Source: Hepsetus odoe
Taxonomy: Eukaryota; Chordata; Actinopteri; Characiformes; Hepsetidae
NCBI GenBank assembly: GCA_017165825.1
Contig: CM029384.1
Coordinates: 23,093,611 to 23,157,610, forward strand
Direction: 5' to 3'
DNA: 64,000 nucleotides
The position numbers were made by a program, and so were the translations under genes. Below, one piece after another: positions 45,971 through 56,354 of this stretch. The stretch's first letter is position 1; the number at the start of each line of letters is the position of its first letter. The notes beneath the pieces are model-generated. The model was not told where the DNA came from. It ran no database searches and saw only the letters and a list, made by a program, of their open reading frames with translations.

Positions 45971-48900
45971 TGTATGTGTGTTTTTCTGATGCGGATCTTT
46001 ATAAATCCAAGACATTTTTTCCCCCCAAACGCTTATCTGGGAGTCGTGCTTCCAAAAACCACCCAACCACCCTTTACTCTTTTAAATCTTATTATACTTG
46101 TTTATTCAACAGTTATTCGTACACCATGGTGCGTTTATAACCAAGTACAGTACTGTGCAAAAGTTTTAGGCAGGTGTGAAAAGATGCTGTAAACAAAGAA
46201 CCTAAATCAAATCAATATTTGGTGTTACTACCTTTTGCCTTCAAACCCGCATCAGTTCTTCTAGGTACACTTGCACAAAGTCAGGGATTTTGTAGGATTA
46301 TAGTCGGTGTATGATCAACCAATTTGACCAAACAGGTGCTGATGATGATCAATGTCACATGGAGGTTGAAACACAGTCATTAACTGAAACAGCTGTGTAG
46401 GAGGCTTAAAACTGGGTGAGGAACAGCCAAACTCTGCTACCAAGGTGAGCTTGTGGAAGACAGTTTCATGTCATGGCAAGATTGAGCACAGCAACAAGAC
46501 ACAAAGGTAGTTATACGGCGTCAGCAAGGTCTCTCCCAGACAAAGATTTCAAAGCAGACTGGGGTTTCAAGATGTGCTGTTCAAGCTCTTTTGAAGAAGC
46601 ACAAAGAAACGGGCAACGTTGAGGATCGTAGAAGCAGTGGTCGGCCAAAGAAACTTAGTGCAGCAGATGAAAGACACATCAAGCTTATTACCCTTCGAAA
46701 TCGGAAGATGTCCTGCAGTGCCATCAGCTCAGAACTGGCCGAAATCAGTGGGACCCAGGTACACCCATCTACTATCTGGAGAAGTCTGGCCAGAAGTGGT
46801 CTTCATGAAAGAATTGCAGCCAAAAAGCCATACCTCCGACATGGAAACAAGGCCAAGCGTCTCAAATATGCACGAAAACATAGGAACTGGGGTGCAGAAA
46901 AATGGCAGCAGGTGCTCTGGACTGATGAGTCAAAATTTGAAATATTTTGAAATATCTGTAGCAGAAGGAAGTTTGTTCATTGAAGGACTGGAGAGCGGTA
47001 CAATAATGAGCGTCTGCAAGTAACAGTGAAGCATGGTGGAGGTTCCTTTAACGTTTGGAACTGCCTTTCTGCAAGTGGAGTTGAGATTTGGTCAGGATTA
47101 ATGGTGTTCTCAATGCTGAGAAATACAGGCAGATACTTCTCCATCATGTAATACCATCAGGGAGGCATATGATTGGCCCCAAATTTATTCTGCAGCAGGA
47201 CAACGACCCCAAACATACAGCCTAAGTCATTAAGAACTATCTTCAGCGTAAAGAAGAACAAGAAGTCCTGGAAGGGATGGTCTGGCCCCCACAGAGCCCT
47301 GATCTCAATATCATCGAGTGTGTCTGGGATTACATGAAGAGACAGAAGGATGTGAGGAAGCTACATCCACAGAAGATCTGTGGTTAGTTCGCAAAAATGT
47401 TTAAAACAACCTACCAGCCGAGTTCCTTCAAAAACCGTGTGAAAGTGTACCTAGAAGAATTGATGCTGTTTTGAAGGCAAAGGGTGGTTACACCAAATAT
47501 TGATTTGATTTAGATTTCTCTCTTGTTCATTCACTGCATTTTGTTGATTGATGAAAATAAATGAACACTTCCATTTCTGAAAGCGTTCTTTGTTTACAGC
47601 ATTTTTTCACACCTGCCTAAAACTTTTGCACAGTACTGCATATAAAAAAACTAATATACTACCATAAATTGGTCAAATAGGCCATACTTTCATTATCATC
47701 TTTTGATGCATGCTGACTAGTTTAGGGCTCAACCTGACTCTTCACTGACCTTCCTGAACCTTGGTTACACTCATCTCCAGCCACTTTCTGAAGTGATCTG
47801 ACTGATCGGACTTTAACCTGGATCTCTGAAACTTTAACCTGGACGTTTATGTTACTCGACTTCCAGTCCAGATATCCAGATATAATACTGATCCACATGT
47901 AGAGACCAGGTTTAAACAGCCTGTTTTAGATGACACTTCACGTGCAGTTCATTTTTTAATTCCAAAAATTGGGATCACGTTTTAAATCGTCGTCATACTC
48001 TGATGTGTATTCTCTCTTCCAGGATTTCGGTAGCTTGTTTGGTTTATTGGGTGTAGATGAGGCTGTATGCTCATCTATAGACTAGTAGATGAGATGAGGC
48101 TGTAGGCTGTAATCATCTGATATCACTACTTTGGTAATTAGTTTATATGCAACCTGTTCTTTCGAAGTAATCTTTACAAAACTGATCCGACTGGTGCTCC
48201 GACTGTGCACGTTTAGTTTCAGTTCAGCTTGATGGTGCAGATACTCGTACCTAGCTGCTCTAGCCGTTCCTTCTGTTCCTCACGCCACTTTCGCAAGCTT
48301 TCCGGCTCTTGCCTCTGCTGGTCCACCTGGGCGATGGCTGCATAGCTGTCTGTTAAACCGTTGGAGTCCTGAAGGGATCAAAACCATCAATAAATAAGAA
48401 AAACAGGTATTTGGTAAAGTATGAGCAGGTTTGTAGGGTAAGGGGACACCACACCCCTTGTTAGCAATATGACCAAAATATACGCTTGTTAACCTGCCCT
48501 TGCTGAAATAAGATCCATTAGTTTAAACCTAGGGACGCAGAACTTAGGACGTATAAACCTACCTGCTCCAAATAGCAACACTAAATGTGTAGATTTAAAA
48601 ATCTATTTTTACTTTGAGCTTCGGGTTAAGTGGCACACGTACCTCAAACAGGTCTCCATTCACCGCTGTGGTGGGCACCTCTCCAAACTCATCTGCTTGA
48701 AAGAAAGAAGAACTGATCATTTCTGTTCTTGTTCAGACACTTTGTTCAGACTTTTCGTTTAACCACTCGGGTTTGCTGAATATATGTCAGAAATGCTGTA
48801 AATCCTGTCTGACCATGTAACGGCAGAGGGCTGATTCACCAGGAAGACAAAGAGACGACTCATCTCATTACAGTGGCACATTTTTTTCTACCTGATGTTT

Positions 48901-50917
48901 AAAAGCAAAGGTAACACTATAGTTGTCGAAAAGCCCAAAAAGGGCTGTTTAAGTTACAATTCCTAAGCTTGAAAGTGTTGAAAGCAGGCATCGAGGAACG
49001 GTTTTCGGCAGTAAAGGAAGTTGAAGTCCAATTAACTTGACGATAATGAGTTCTGATGAGGTTCGATGACACCCAATCAGGACACAGAAGCGATTTAAAC
49101 AGTTCCCTAGCTCAGGACCATGAAAACCTTTGTTCCAGACATTACATTCAGGAGCGTGAACGTTACTCCTCTCGCTGTTCCCAGTGTGAATGTGCGGTCT
49201 GTACAGGACATCACAGGCAAACATATACACAAGCACGAGTCACTTTCGTATGGCTGGGACATCTTTTAACCATCCTTGGGCTGACGCTTAAAAAAGAACA
49301 GACTCAGGACTGTGTCCCAAACTGCCACTTTATTCTCCGTCCTGCTAACTTTATAGCGAGTTCTCGGTAGAAAGCTATCTAAAGTGTAATTAAACCATTT
49401 TCCGACACACACTGGGTCATTTTCCTTTGCGCTGTTAATTAGTCGTTGCTGTTATTCAAGTAACATGTGGCAGGTAGCTCATTTTTGTGATAATTATTTA
49501 AATGAGCTAAGTGGTAAACACAGTAGGGAAAGTTAAATAACAAATTCCAGAATTAGTTATGCAGCTCCTGTTGTTTTCAGTTTGACGCAAAGCATGGCGT
49601 CAAAAATATCAGGAGCATGAAAGTTCACACCTCGGCGTTCTGATGTGTACAACAATTCTACCAAACTGACATCCTAACATATAAAAATGGGGATTTTGAA
49701 AGTGAAAGTGACTATGCGTCATTGTGAAACAGCACAGCACAAAACAACGGAATTCAACCTCGATGTTTCACCCATACACACACATGCAGCAGGGGGCAGC
49801 TATTGAAAGCGCCCAGGGAGCAGTGATGGGGACGGTACCTTGCTCAAGGGTACCTCAGGGCAATTTGCTGGTCTGGGACTCAAACCCATGACCTTCTGAT
49901 CCTGGGCCTAGTCCTTAAACACTGCCCCATTTTATTATTAATTTTAGAAATTTTTTCTTCAACATAATACAACTAGCTCACTATGCTATCAGTGTAGCGT
50001 GACTCTGCAATCAAACGCATAAAATAAGCACAAAATGGACCAGAATTAGTAATAAAAAAAAAAACACTCAATATGTATATATTCATATTGCAAATAAAAG
50101 AGGAATAAACTACAGTGAGCTTTTTGACAGCTAGTGCTGATTTAATTCGACTGAATAAAGTTGATATAACGTTTTTATTACCTCTTTATCTGGCATGACT
50201 ACACCTTTTCTTCTAAAGTGACTTTTATTTTGTATTGTTAGCATGGTGCTACATTAGCCTCCAGGGCTAATGAATTTTTTATTTCTGTTTTTAAGCAACT
50301 TAACAAAATTAGCTCAACAAAATTAAGAAATTTTGCTCAAATTCACTTCAGAATGACAATTTTTCCTTCATTAAACTCCATGATGGACAAACAGCGGGAG
50401 AATCTTCTAGAAAGCCCTTTACAAATGGGAGGCTCGGGAGTTTTTTTTTTTTTCTTTTTCACGTGAAATGATGGAAAATACAACTTTTGTGGGAAAAAAA
50501 AAAACTTCTGTGAGTCATGTAAGTCTGACATCGTGTTTTTAATGCCGTATTCGGCGGAGAACTTGAGCGAAATTAAGTGTTTTTTGCTCATTTTTGAGGG
50601 TTAGCAAAGGGGCTAACCGTTCAGGTGATTGTGGGCTAAAAGATAACGGACGCTTTTCGGGAAGGTTCGGTTTAAACCGCTGATGAACTAAACGACGCGC
50701 GCGGGCGTTTTCGGGCGCGTTTTGGTTCAGTCAAGACCGAAAGCGGATCAAGCTCACGGCCCCGGGACGTGGACCTGCCTTCGGCCGATGCGAGCCCGGC
50801 CGCCTCGCTCTCGATGCCGGCGATCTCACTCTGCTGCTGCGCCAGGAAGGCGGCGGCCGGGTCCTCCTCCGCGCCGGAGCCGTTAGAGAAGCCGGAGAAG
50901 CCGAAGTCGTCGGCCAT
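43408..50917 (-). CDS. cltb: Clathrin light chain B
   Basis: Regulatory light chain bound to the clathrin heavy-chain hub on coated pits and vesicles. Coding exons in transcript order: 50758-50917, 48643-48695, 48251-48368, 45645-45756, 44562-44615, 43408-43579. They give 222 residues with the cassette exon, 204 without. It starts MADDFGFSGF. The acidic EEDP (17-20) and FLAQQQSEIAGIE form the conserved light-chain block that binds Hip1-type proteins. The central heavy-chain-binding helix includes the block QEPESLRKWREEQKERLEQL (about 90-109). The C-terminus has GTEWEKVARLCDFNP and ends SLKQTPLVR. The first donor was chosen as GGGCC|gtgagc because it keeps frame with the next acceptor (ttcaag|CAGATG); the nearer GGCAG|gtccac would create a stop. 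A Tc1 element sits in the intron between 45756 and 48251. Confidence 0.93.
44562..44615 (-). CDS. cltb: Neuron-type 18-codon cassette exon of cltb
   Basis: Exactly 54 bases, so inclusion or skipping keeps the frame. With its split border codons it encodes IADKAFYKQPNSDEIGFM, matching the single brain insert I remember for mammalian CLTB (IADKAFYQQPDADIIGYV). The acceptor is cgctag and the donor gtatgt. In mammals this exon is included in neurons and changes light-chain behaviour. Its presence separates cltb from clta, which has two such exons. Confidence 0.9.
45898..45978. repeat. ATAC/GTAT microsatellite
   Basis: Imperfect acatata units followed by pure gtat repeats in the cltb intron. The two halves are partly complementary. 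Confidence 0.9.
46148..47638 (+). mobile_element. Nearly full-length Tc1-like transposon
   Basis: Inverted ends of at least 34 bp: left begins cagtactgtgcaaaagtttt, right ends with its complement. A TA precedes the left end (46146-46147). The right flank reads CATA, so the expected TA is mutated or shifted. Length of about 1.49 kb fits an intact Tc1-type element. It lies in a cltb intron, antisense to the gene. The 544-bp element at 20601 has the same ends. Confidence 0.9.
46476..47498 (+). pseudogene. Broken Tc1-like transposase gene
   Basis: Starts MARLSTATRHK, shifts frame near 46510, then runs open as KKHKETGNVEDRRSSGRPKK (46594 on) through the paired DNA-binding helices to the first catalytic Asp motif, WTDESKFEIF, followed by TGA at 46948. 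Pieces of the second Asp motif (LQQDNDPKHTA, near 47195) and third (SPDLNIIE, near 47295) follow in other frames. With one frameshift, one stop and later damage it cannot make an active transposase. It resembles the common fish Tc1 subfamily. Confidence 0.9.
49697..49928 (-). repeat. tRNA-derived SINE, full length
   Basis: Inverse copy in the first cltb intron, from the tail gaaagtgaaagtgactatgc through ggggacggtaccttgctcaa to the head cttaaacactgcccc. It reads forward on the cltb sense strand. Confidence 0.88.
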
Positions 50918-51060
50918 CTTTATTGGAGAGCGGGCACCTTTTTTCACAAACCTCCGACTTTTGGGGTCGATTTAAGCCGCAGCTGGGCCTTTCGCTCGTA
51001 GAAAACAGCTCCAAACGCAGGGCTGGAGCTCTCGGTTCAGCTTCAGAGAACAGAAAAAAA
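50918..51060 (-). promoter_or_regulatory. cltb: Probable cltb promoter and 5' UTR
   Basis: CpG-rich sequence covers the first cltb exon (50690-50920) and continues upstream on the minus strand. The start codon is preceded by ccaataaagATGG, with a G at +4. No TATA box was identified and the transcription start is unknown. Confidence 0.4.
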
Positions 51061-51588
51061 AAATCATCAAACTGTCAGACATTTGCAGGATTTTGTCTCC
51101 ATCTTCTGGAGGATGGTGACCATGCAGGGCTTAAAAACACCAAAAATCACAGCTGTCCTGACTTTAGCTCCTCAGACTCTCTCTCTGTGCCAGGTCGACA
51201 CCCTGCTGTTGAAAATACGAGGGTTTTATCCCTCTTTTATAACTTTCTCTCATTAGTGCAGTCAAACTAGCTGAAGTAGCTCATTATGAGCTTCTCCACT
51301 CACTTTACTGTAAAAGTCTGAGGTGAACAATCCAGTGCTGGCTGTATTTCACCGAATTACTGCTTAATTAACACTTTATTGTGTGTAACTACACCTTTCA
51401 GACAGTAAATCGACAGAAAAAGCCTAAAACCTGTTTTGTTAGCACGGTGGCTATCTTGGCGGCCATGAATGTTTGTTTTTAGCAAGTTATATGCTAAAAC
51501 GTTATGCTAACGTATCAAGCTCAATCAAAATAACACAATTTGAACAAATTTGCTTCAAAATTTCATTCAATTATAGACGGGCTAAAGG

Positions 51589-51768
51589 GATTAGGCCCCA
51601 GAGTATGAAGGTTGTGGGTTCGAGGTCCTGACCTGTAGTTTACCTGAACAAAGTACAGTTCTGATCACAGCGCCGGATGTGGCGCCCCCTGCCGGACTCT
51701 GTGTGAATAGATTTATTACAGATTATAGTTCACTGTGCTGTGTTCACAGTGACAGTCACTTTCACACT
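51589..51768 (+). repeat. Degraded tRNA-derived SINE
   Basis: Keeps B-box-like tgtgggttcgaggtcctga and the tail acagtcactttcacactca, with the core shortened. A fragment in opposite orientation follows at 51821. Confidence 0.6.
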
Positions 51769-51820
51769 CATGAACGAACCTTTGTTTTTCAACTATACAC
51801 ACTGTGCAACCATATCCATC

Positions 51821-51895
51821 GCCCGGGGAGCAGTGATGGGGACTCTAACTTGCTCAAGGTCATCCCAGGGAAGCCTACCGATAATGCAAGTCTAC
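51821..51895 (-). repeat. Partial tRNA-derived SINE, inverse
   Basis: Core only: cccggggagcagtgatgggg, then cttgctcaaggtcatcccag. It forms an inverted pair with the preceding copy, between cltb and the PDZ-LIM gene. Confidence 0.6.
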
Positions 51896-52049
51896 CTACT
51901 CTGAACCTTCACCGTATTAAGGTGCATGACCGCGCCTCCCATTACTAAAGTCCCGCCTCCTTTTTGATGATTGGCTTGTAATACATACAGACACGCCCTC
52001 TGTTGGCTGTTTATGAACGTTTGGCCAATCACACCGCAGCGGCCCCAAC

Positions 52050-52278
52050 TTCCATCCAATCACAGAGCTTGCCGTGTGGAAACGCGGTTAAAAAAACAAG
52101 GCGCTATCCAAGACGCTGCGGCGCTTTTGTCACGTGACCTGTGACGCAGTGCCGCAGCCGTACTAAAAGCAGCCCAAGCGCGAAGGGGGGCGGCCGCTGC
52201 TGCGCGGAGTCTTTAACACCGTCCGGTCTCCTGTCGGCCTGTTCAGCGCTCCCCAGCTCAGAAAAGAATATTTTCGCA
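52050..52278 (+). promoter_or_regulatory. Promoter region of the PDZ-LIM gene with palindromic E-box
   Basis: A short CpG-rich region just before the first exon. It contains the perfect 10-bp palindrome GTCACGTGAC at 52129-52138, the motif bound by USF and MiT/TFE factors. It is followed by tactaaaagcagccc, weakly TATA-like, at about 52160. The cltb start lies 1.36 kb away on the other strand. Confidence 0.5.
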
Positions 52279-54182
52279 ATGTCTGGAGACACCAAAGGCA
52301 CTCAGGAGGTAATTATTCAGCTCTACGGTGTGAGGGCGTTATTAGGTTTCCACCTCAGGATGTGGAACTTTAGCGGCTCGTGAAGCAAATTCAAATTAAA
52401 GCCCCGTTCTTTAACGGTCGTTTTGGAAGCTTCTGGTTTTTCACTCGTTCTTTCTGACTCAGCTAGGCTCGTTTTCTCTTGTCCACGGTCTAAGGAACGT
52501 CAACTTGTCATTCCTGAAGTGAAAAGCAAACTTTCACCAAAGTTTTCAGGCGTCGTCATTCATAAACGGCTTCATTCATACAACTGTGCCGTTGGTTTGC
52601 TGGGAATTCCTCTGAAACACTTTCCAGGTGGTCGTTCAATCACGCTCAATTACGCTCCATTTGCCTTTATTTCTGGCAGAGAAGATGTCATTACATTACC
52701 CCCCCATTTGTTTATGAGGGCGTTGCAGTTTTCTCAGCTAGAAACCCATTCTTGAGCCTTGTCCCAAATGCACAAGGTAGCCATAAAGTGCCCTAAAAGT
52801 GTACCTTTGAACAGAACGCGTCCCAGGTAGCCTAGCGAGCACAACTGAGAGTTATTGGGACACAGCCATCCCATCCTGCCTTAGGCGAGCCCTTGGAATA
52901 TGGTCGACTCCTTTACTTGCTCGGAACCGTTCTCCAATTTCCAGTGACCAGTTTAAGTGCTTTAGTGACTTTTTCCACGCTTATTCACAGATTTAACTAG
53001 ACTGTCACCTATTTAGAAGAAAGTCTAGATGTGTAAAGGACCTAAAAGTGTTTCTTCATTAGCGTTTGGCTGACAGTTCTGGCTTTAAACTAGGCAACGG
53101 TGTCGTAGCTGCAATTATTCAGCGGTCTGGCTTTAAAGGGACCAGTGGAAGTGGGCAGAAGAGATTGGGCGCAGCCCTTAAAGTGACAGGTACCGAAAAA
53201 AAAGCCCATCAATAGACGCTTTCAAACAAGAATGCAAGTAGAGGTGAGTGGAAGTACATGATTTTGCACCAGCAAGACATGGAAAAAATGAAGTGAGTGA
53301 TTTTTCTGGAATAAACTATTTAGCAAAAAGCAGGAGAAGAGCATGAAAAAAGATCGAATCAGGTCCTTGTTACCCTCCGGTTGGTGTTAAGATTCTGCAC
53401 AACTGGCCTACAGGTTTATTACAGTGGTTGAGATGCACAGAGGATTGCCTTGGTATGTCTGAAAGTTTGATGGTGTTTAACATTTCATGATGCCAGTGAC
53501 GATTTCTCTTCCATTCCAAACGGTGCTCTCTTGGTAGCCGGTCTGGTTTTTGTGTTAAATGTGATGAATCAAAAATGAAGTCGTTGAGATTAGTTTGCTT
53601 TTTCTAGAGAAATGTCAGTTGTTCATAGCGGTGTGGGGAACCAGACATACAAAGCGCCTCGTACTGTCCCTTTGCATGAAGTGACAGCATTTTAAAAAAG
53701 GGCTGCAAGATGCACGAAACATTGTTTTATGATGGTTTGCAGAAGGTAATGGCCTAAAGTCCATTTATCATGGAGAAAGTACACGCAGGGGTTTTCAGGC
53801 AAAATTTAATTACCCAAAAGTTTGTGTTTTTTTATAGTAAAACTGCTATGATTTGGATTGTAAACTTTGATTCCCATCAACACATTTATGAACAAATCCA
53901 ACTTGGAAACTTTTTTTCACAACAATCTGCTTCAAATGATCTTTTTAATTTTGCCTTTTTAAAATAAATTTCCTCTAAGTTACAGCTTATGTTGGGGTTG
54001 GCTACATTCGTACCTCTGGAAATAGTTCTTGGGGTGTCTGTTTTTACCCTGCCCCACAATGTTTGTTAGTAGTGTCCTCTGAAATGTGTGTGGGACGCTC
54101 TCTCGACCTTTTCCTTGTCCTCCTTTTTGGACGTCTATCTGTGACTATTTATTGGCTTTAATGTTGTTTCTGGAGCCAGAAA

Positions 54183-54240
<58 letters not shown>

Positions 54241-55963
54241 GGGCTGAAATAGTTTGGTGTAGTTTTACATTCCTTATATAGCCTGTGGAGTGGGGAGAGA
54301 CGTAGAGCCGTTCTGTGCCACTAGGAGGACGGAGGGGTACAGGAGTGCTGCCAGCAGTTACAGGGTCTGACTCTTTTTCCCCGTTGCCAAAGGCCTCACT
54401 TTCCATGGTTTGGGTGACTGCTCCGGCCCTTTGCTTCAAGGTACGTGTGCACCCCCTCCCCTCTTTCTTTCCCAGGTATACACCAGAGCGGGACGAGGAG
54501 AGAGGGTTGCTGGCAGGCTCATAATTCATCTGGAGGCCCTGGTGCCGCGTTAGGGTTCAATTGGCCGTGGATGTAGTTTTGTAACCTTTTTCCTCTTTGT
54601 ACGTACACTGATGATGATGGCGTGGCATATTAGTTTAAAGCTGGTACACAGAAAATGATGCATTAAAATGCTTTTTAGTGTTGTCATGAAGCTTCAGTTT
54701 TGAATATCCAGGAATGTGTATATGCCTGATATGGTGATTATTGAACTTTAATTCATGTGTGGTTTCCTGTGGTTATAAAGCGGTCTTGAAGTTCTGTTTC
54801 GGCACACGGCACCATTTTTGACACATCACGTTCAGTAACAGATTATGAACAGTAAGGTCAGGTTTTTCTCCGCTAGACAATAGTGAATTATTCTAATTCC
54901 AAATCCACAAAGTCATGATATTTGACAGGATCCTTCCTGAATGTCTTTGAAACCTTTGAAACCCTGCAGAGACTGCTGCCCCTGTTAGTTGCGCTCCCCT
55001 CAGTGGAAAGTGTGGTGTAGATTTCCTTGAGCTAGCTTTTCATTTCTGACATCTACCTCATTCTCAGATTTCCTCCTGCCAAATACACACAAACAAGCAG
55101 CCGGTGAAGGGCATATAAAAAAAGCTCCTCCTTTTGGATTGTGAGCTATTGTGACGTGATTCAAGCCTTGGAATTCTTTCTGAAGGATCTCTAATGATGG
55201 CGTAATTTGTTTAAGATTGCGCTAAGCCACGTGTGGAAAATTGGCTCGTAAAACGGTTGAACAAATGTCTTTATTGCTCCAGGAGGCTGTTGGGTAAGAA
55301 TGCTAGAATGGGAGTCTCCTGCTTAAGAGGCCACAGACGGTCAGATCGCGATCAAGCATACAGCGCACCTTTCCAGAAAGAAATGTTATATTTTTGTTAT
55401 GAATTTAGTTGTTCTTGTCACACGTCTGACTGCAAGTGCACGAGTTAAGAACTTAATAGCATAACAAACTGTCAGGACCATAAAATTGCAACGTGATTTT
55501 GCCAATCACGGATATTCTGGGAAATCTTATCAGTCTTAATGTTGAAGTTTTCTGGCTTTTATGCATTTTCTTTTCTTCAGCCTGCTCCTTAGGGTTTAAA
55601 CCCCTTTGTCCTTTCCTCTTCTCCTCTTTCCTGGCAGCTCCAGCTTCAACATCCTTCCTGATATAACTTCTCATCTCTCCCTGATTGATCGCTCCAAAAC
55701 CAGCACAATCTAGCTTTGTCTCCAAATCATCCAATTTGAGCTGTCCTCTAATACTCCTTTCTAATCATATCCATCTCCGCCACACCCAACAAAATCTCTG
55801 TGCATCTTTAATCGGACACCTCCCAGCTCTCTGCTGCACTCTCATCAGTCCCAACCGCAGATCATCTGACTCAGCCACCATCTTACAGACCTCTTTTCAC
55901 TTTTTCTGGTACCCGTCCGTCACGAATCACTACTGCTTTAACATGTCTGGGGGGGGGAAAAAA

Positions 55964-56033
<70 letters not shown>

Positions 56034-56354
56034 CTCTCTCTCTCGTTTGCCAGGTTGTAAACCTCTACTACTTCTCTCTATATTGCTAGTAAATGCTAAC
56101 ACCATTTCTCCTGTGTAGGGAGCTCTTGCTGAGAGGCCACAGTTCAGTTCTCCACAGGTTCTGCTGTGTTTGCGTTCAGGCCCATGAGCGAGACTGGTAC
56201 CGCAGTGAGAAAAGAGTATGATCATCTCACTTTCTGCTCTCTCTCTCCTCCACAGGCCATGAACGTTTACTGTGTGACACTCCCTGGGCCGGCGCCCTGG
56301 GGTTTCCGCCTGCAGGGAGGAAAGGACTTCAGCATGCCTCTCACCGTGTCCAGG
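52279..56354 (+). CDS. pdlim7: PDZ-LIM protein, probably PDLIM7 (Enigma); first two exons, runs off right edge
   Basis: PDZ-LIM proteins bind actinin or tropomyosin-type partners through the PDZ domain and signalling proteins through C-terminal LIM domains. Exon 56256-56354 encodes MNVYCVTLPGPAPWGFRLQG followed by GKDFSMPLTVSR, the opening of the PDZ domain with its PWGFR carboxylate-binding loop. Exon 52279-52308 starts ATGTCTGGAGAC (MSGDTKGTQE) and joins in phase 0, adding Ala before the usual Met. Translation could therefore start in either exon. The sequence alone does not separate PDLIM7 from PDLIM5 or LDB3; a position near the 5q35-type cluster favours PDLIM7. The next PDZ exon (GGKAAQAG-type) was looked for up to 64000 and not seen, so the following intron exceeds 7.6 kb. 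Confidence 0.7.
54186..54238. repeat. (CT)n microsatellite
   Basis: About 50 bp of pure CT in the first PDZ-LIM intron (52309-56255). No exon was recognised elsewhere in this intron. Confidence 0.95.
55558..55905 (-). mobile_element. LINE 3' fragment, inverse
   Basis: Same family as the 15.26 and 32.87 kb fragments: tcctctttcctggcagctcc, ccaatttgagctgtcctcta and ccacacccaacaaaatctct. Damaged throughout. Confidence 0.65.
55946..56045. repeat. Compound G8-A23-(AT)n-(CT)n repeat
   Basis: A G run, a long A run, two (AT)n blocks that are mutually complementary, and a short (CT)n, 210 bp before the PDZ exon. Very likely length-variable. Confidence 0.9.

Noticed and set aside
46591..46950. 119-codon frame considered as a host DNA-binding gene
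   Set aside because: It is the N-terminal part of a Tc1 transposase between matching inverted repeats, with an upstream frameshift and a stop after the first catalytic motif.
50719..50757. Extending cltb exon 1 or using the donor GGCAG|gtccac
   Set aside because: That donor gives a phase that hits a stop in the next exon. The gtgagc donor after 50758 keeps the frame and fits the consensus better.
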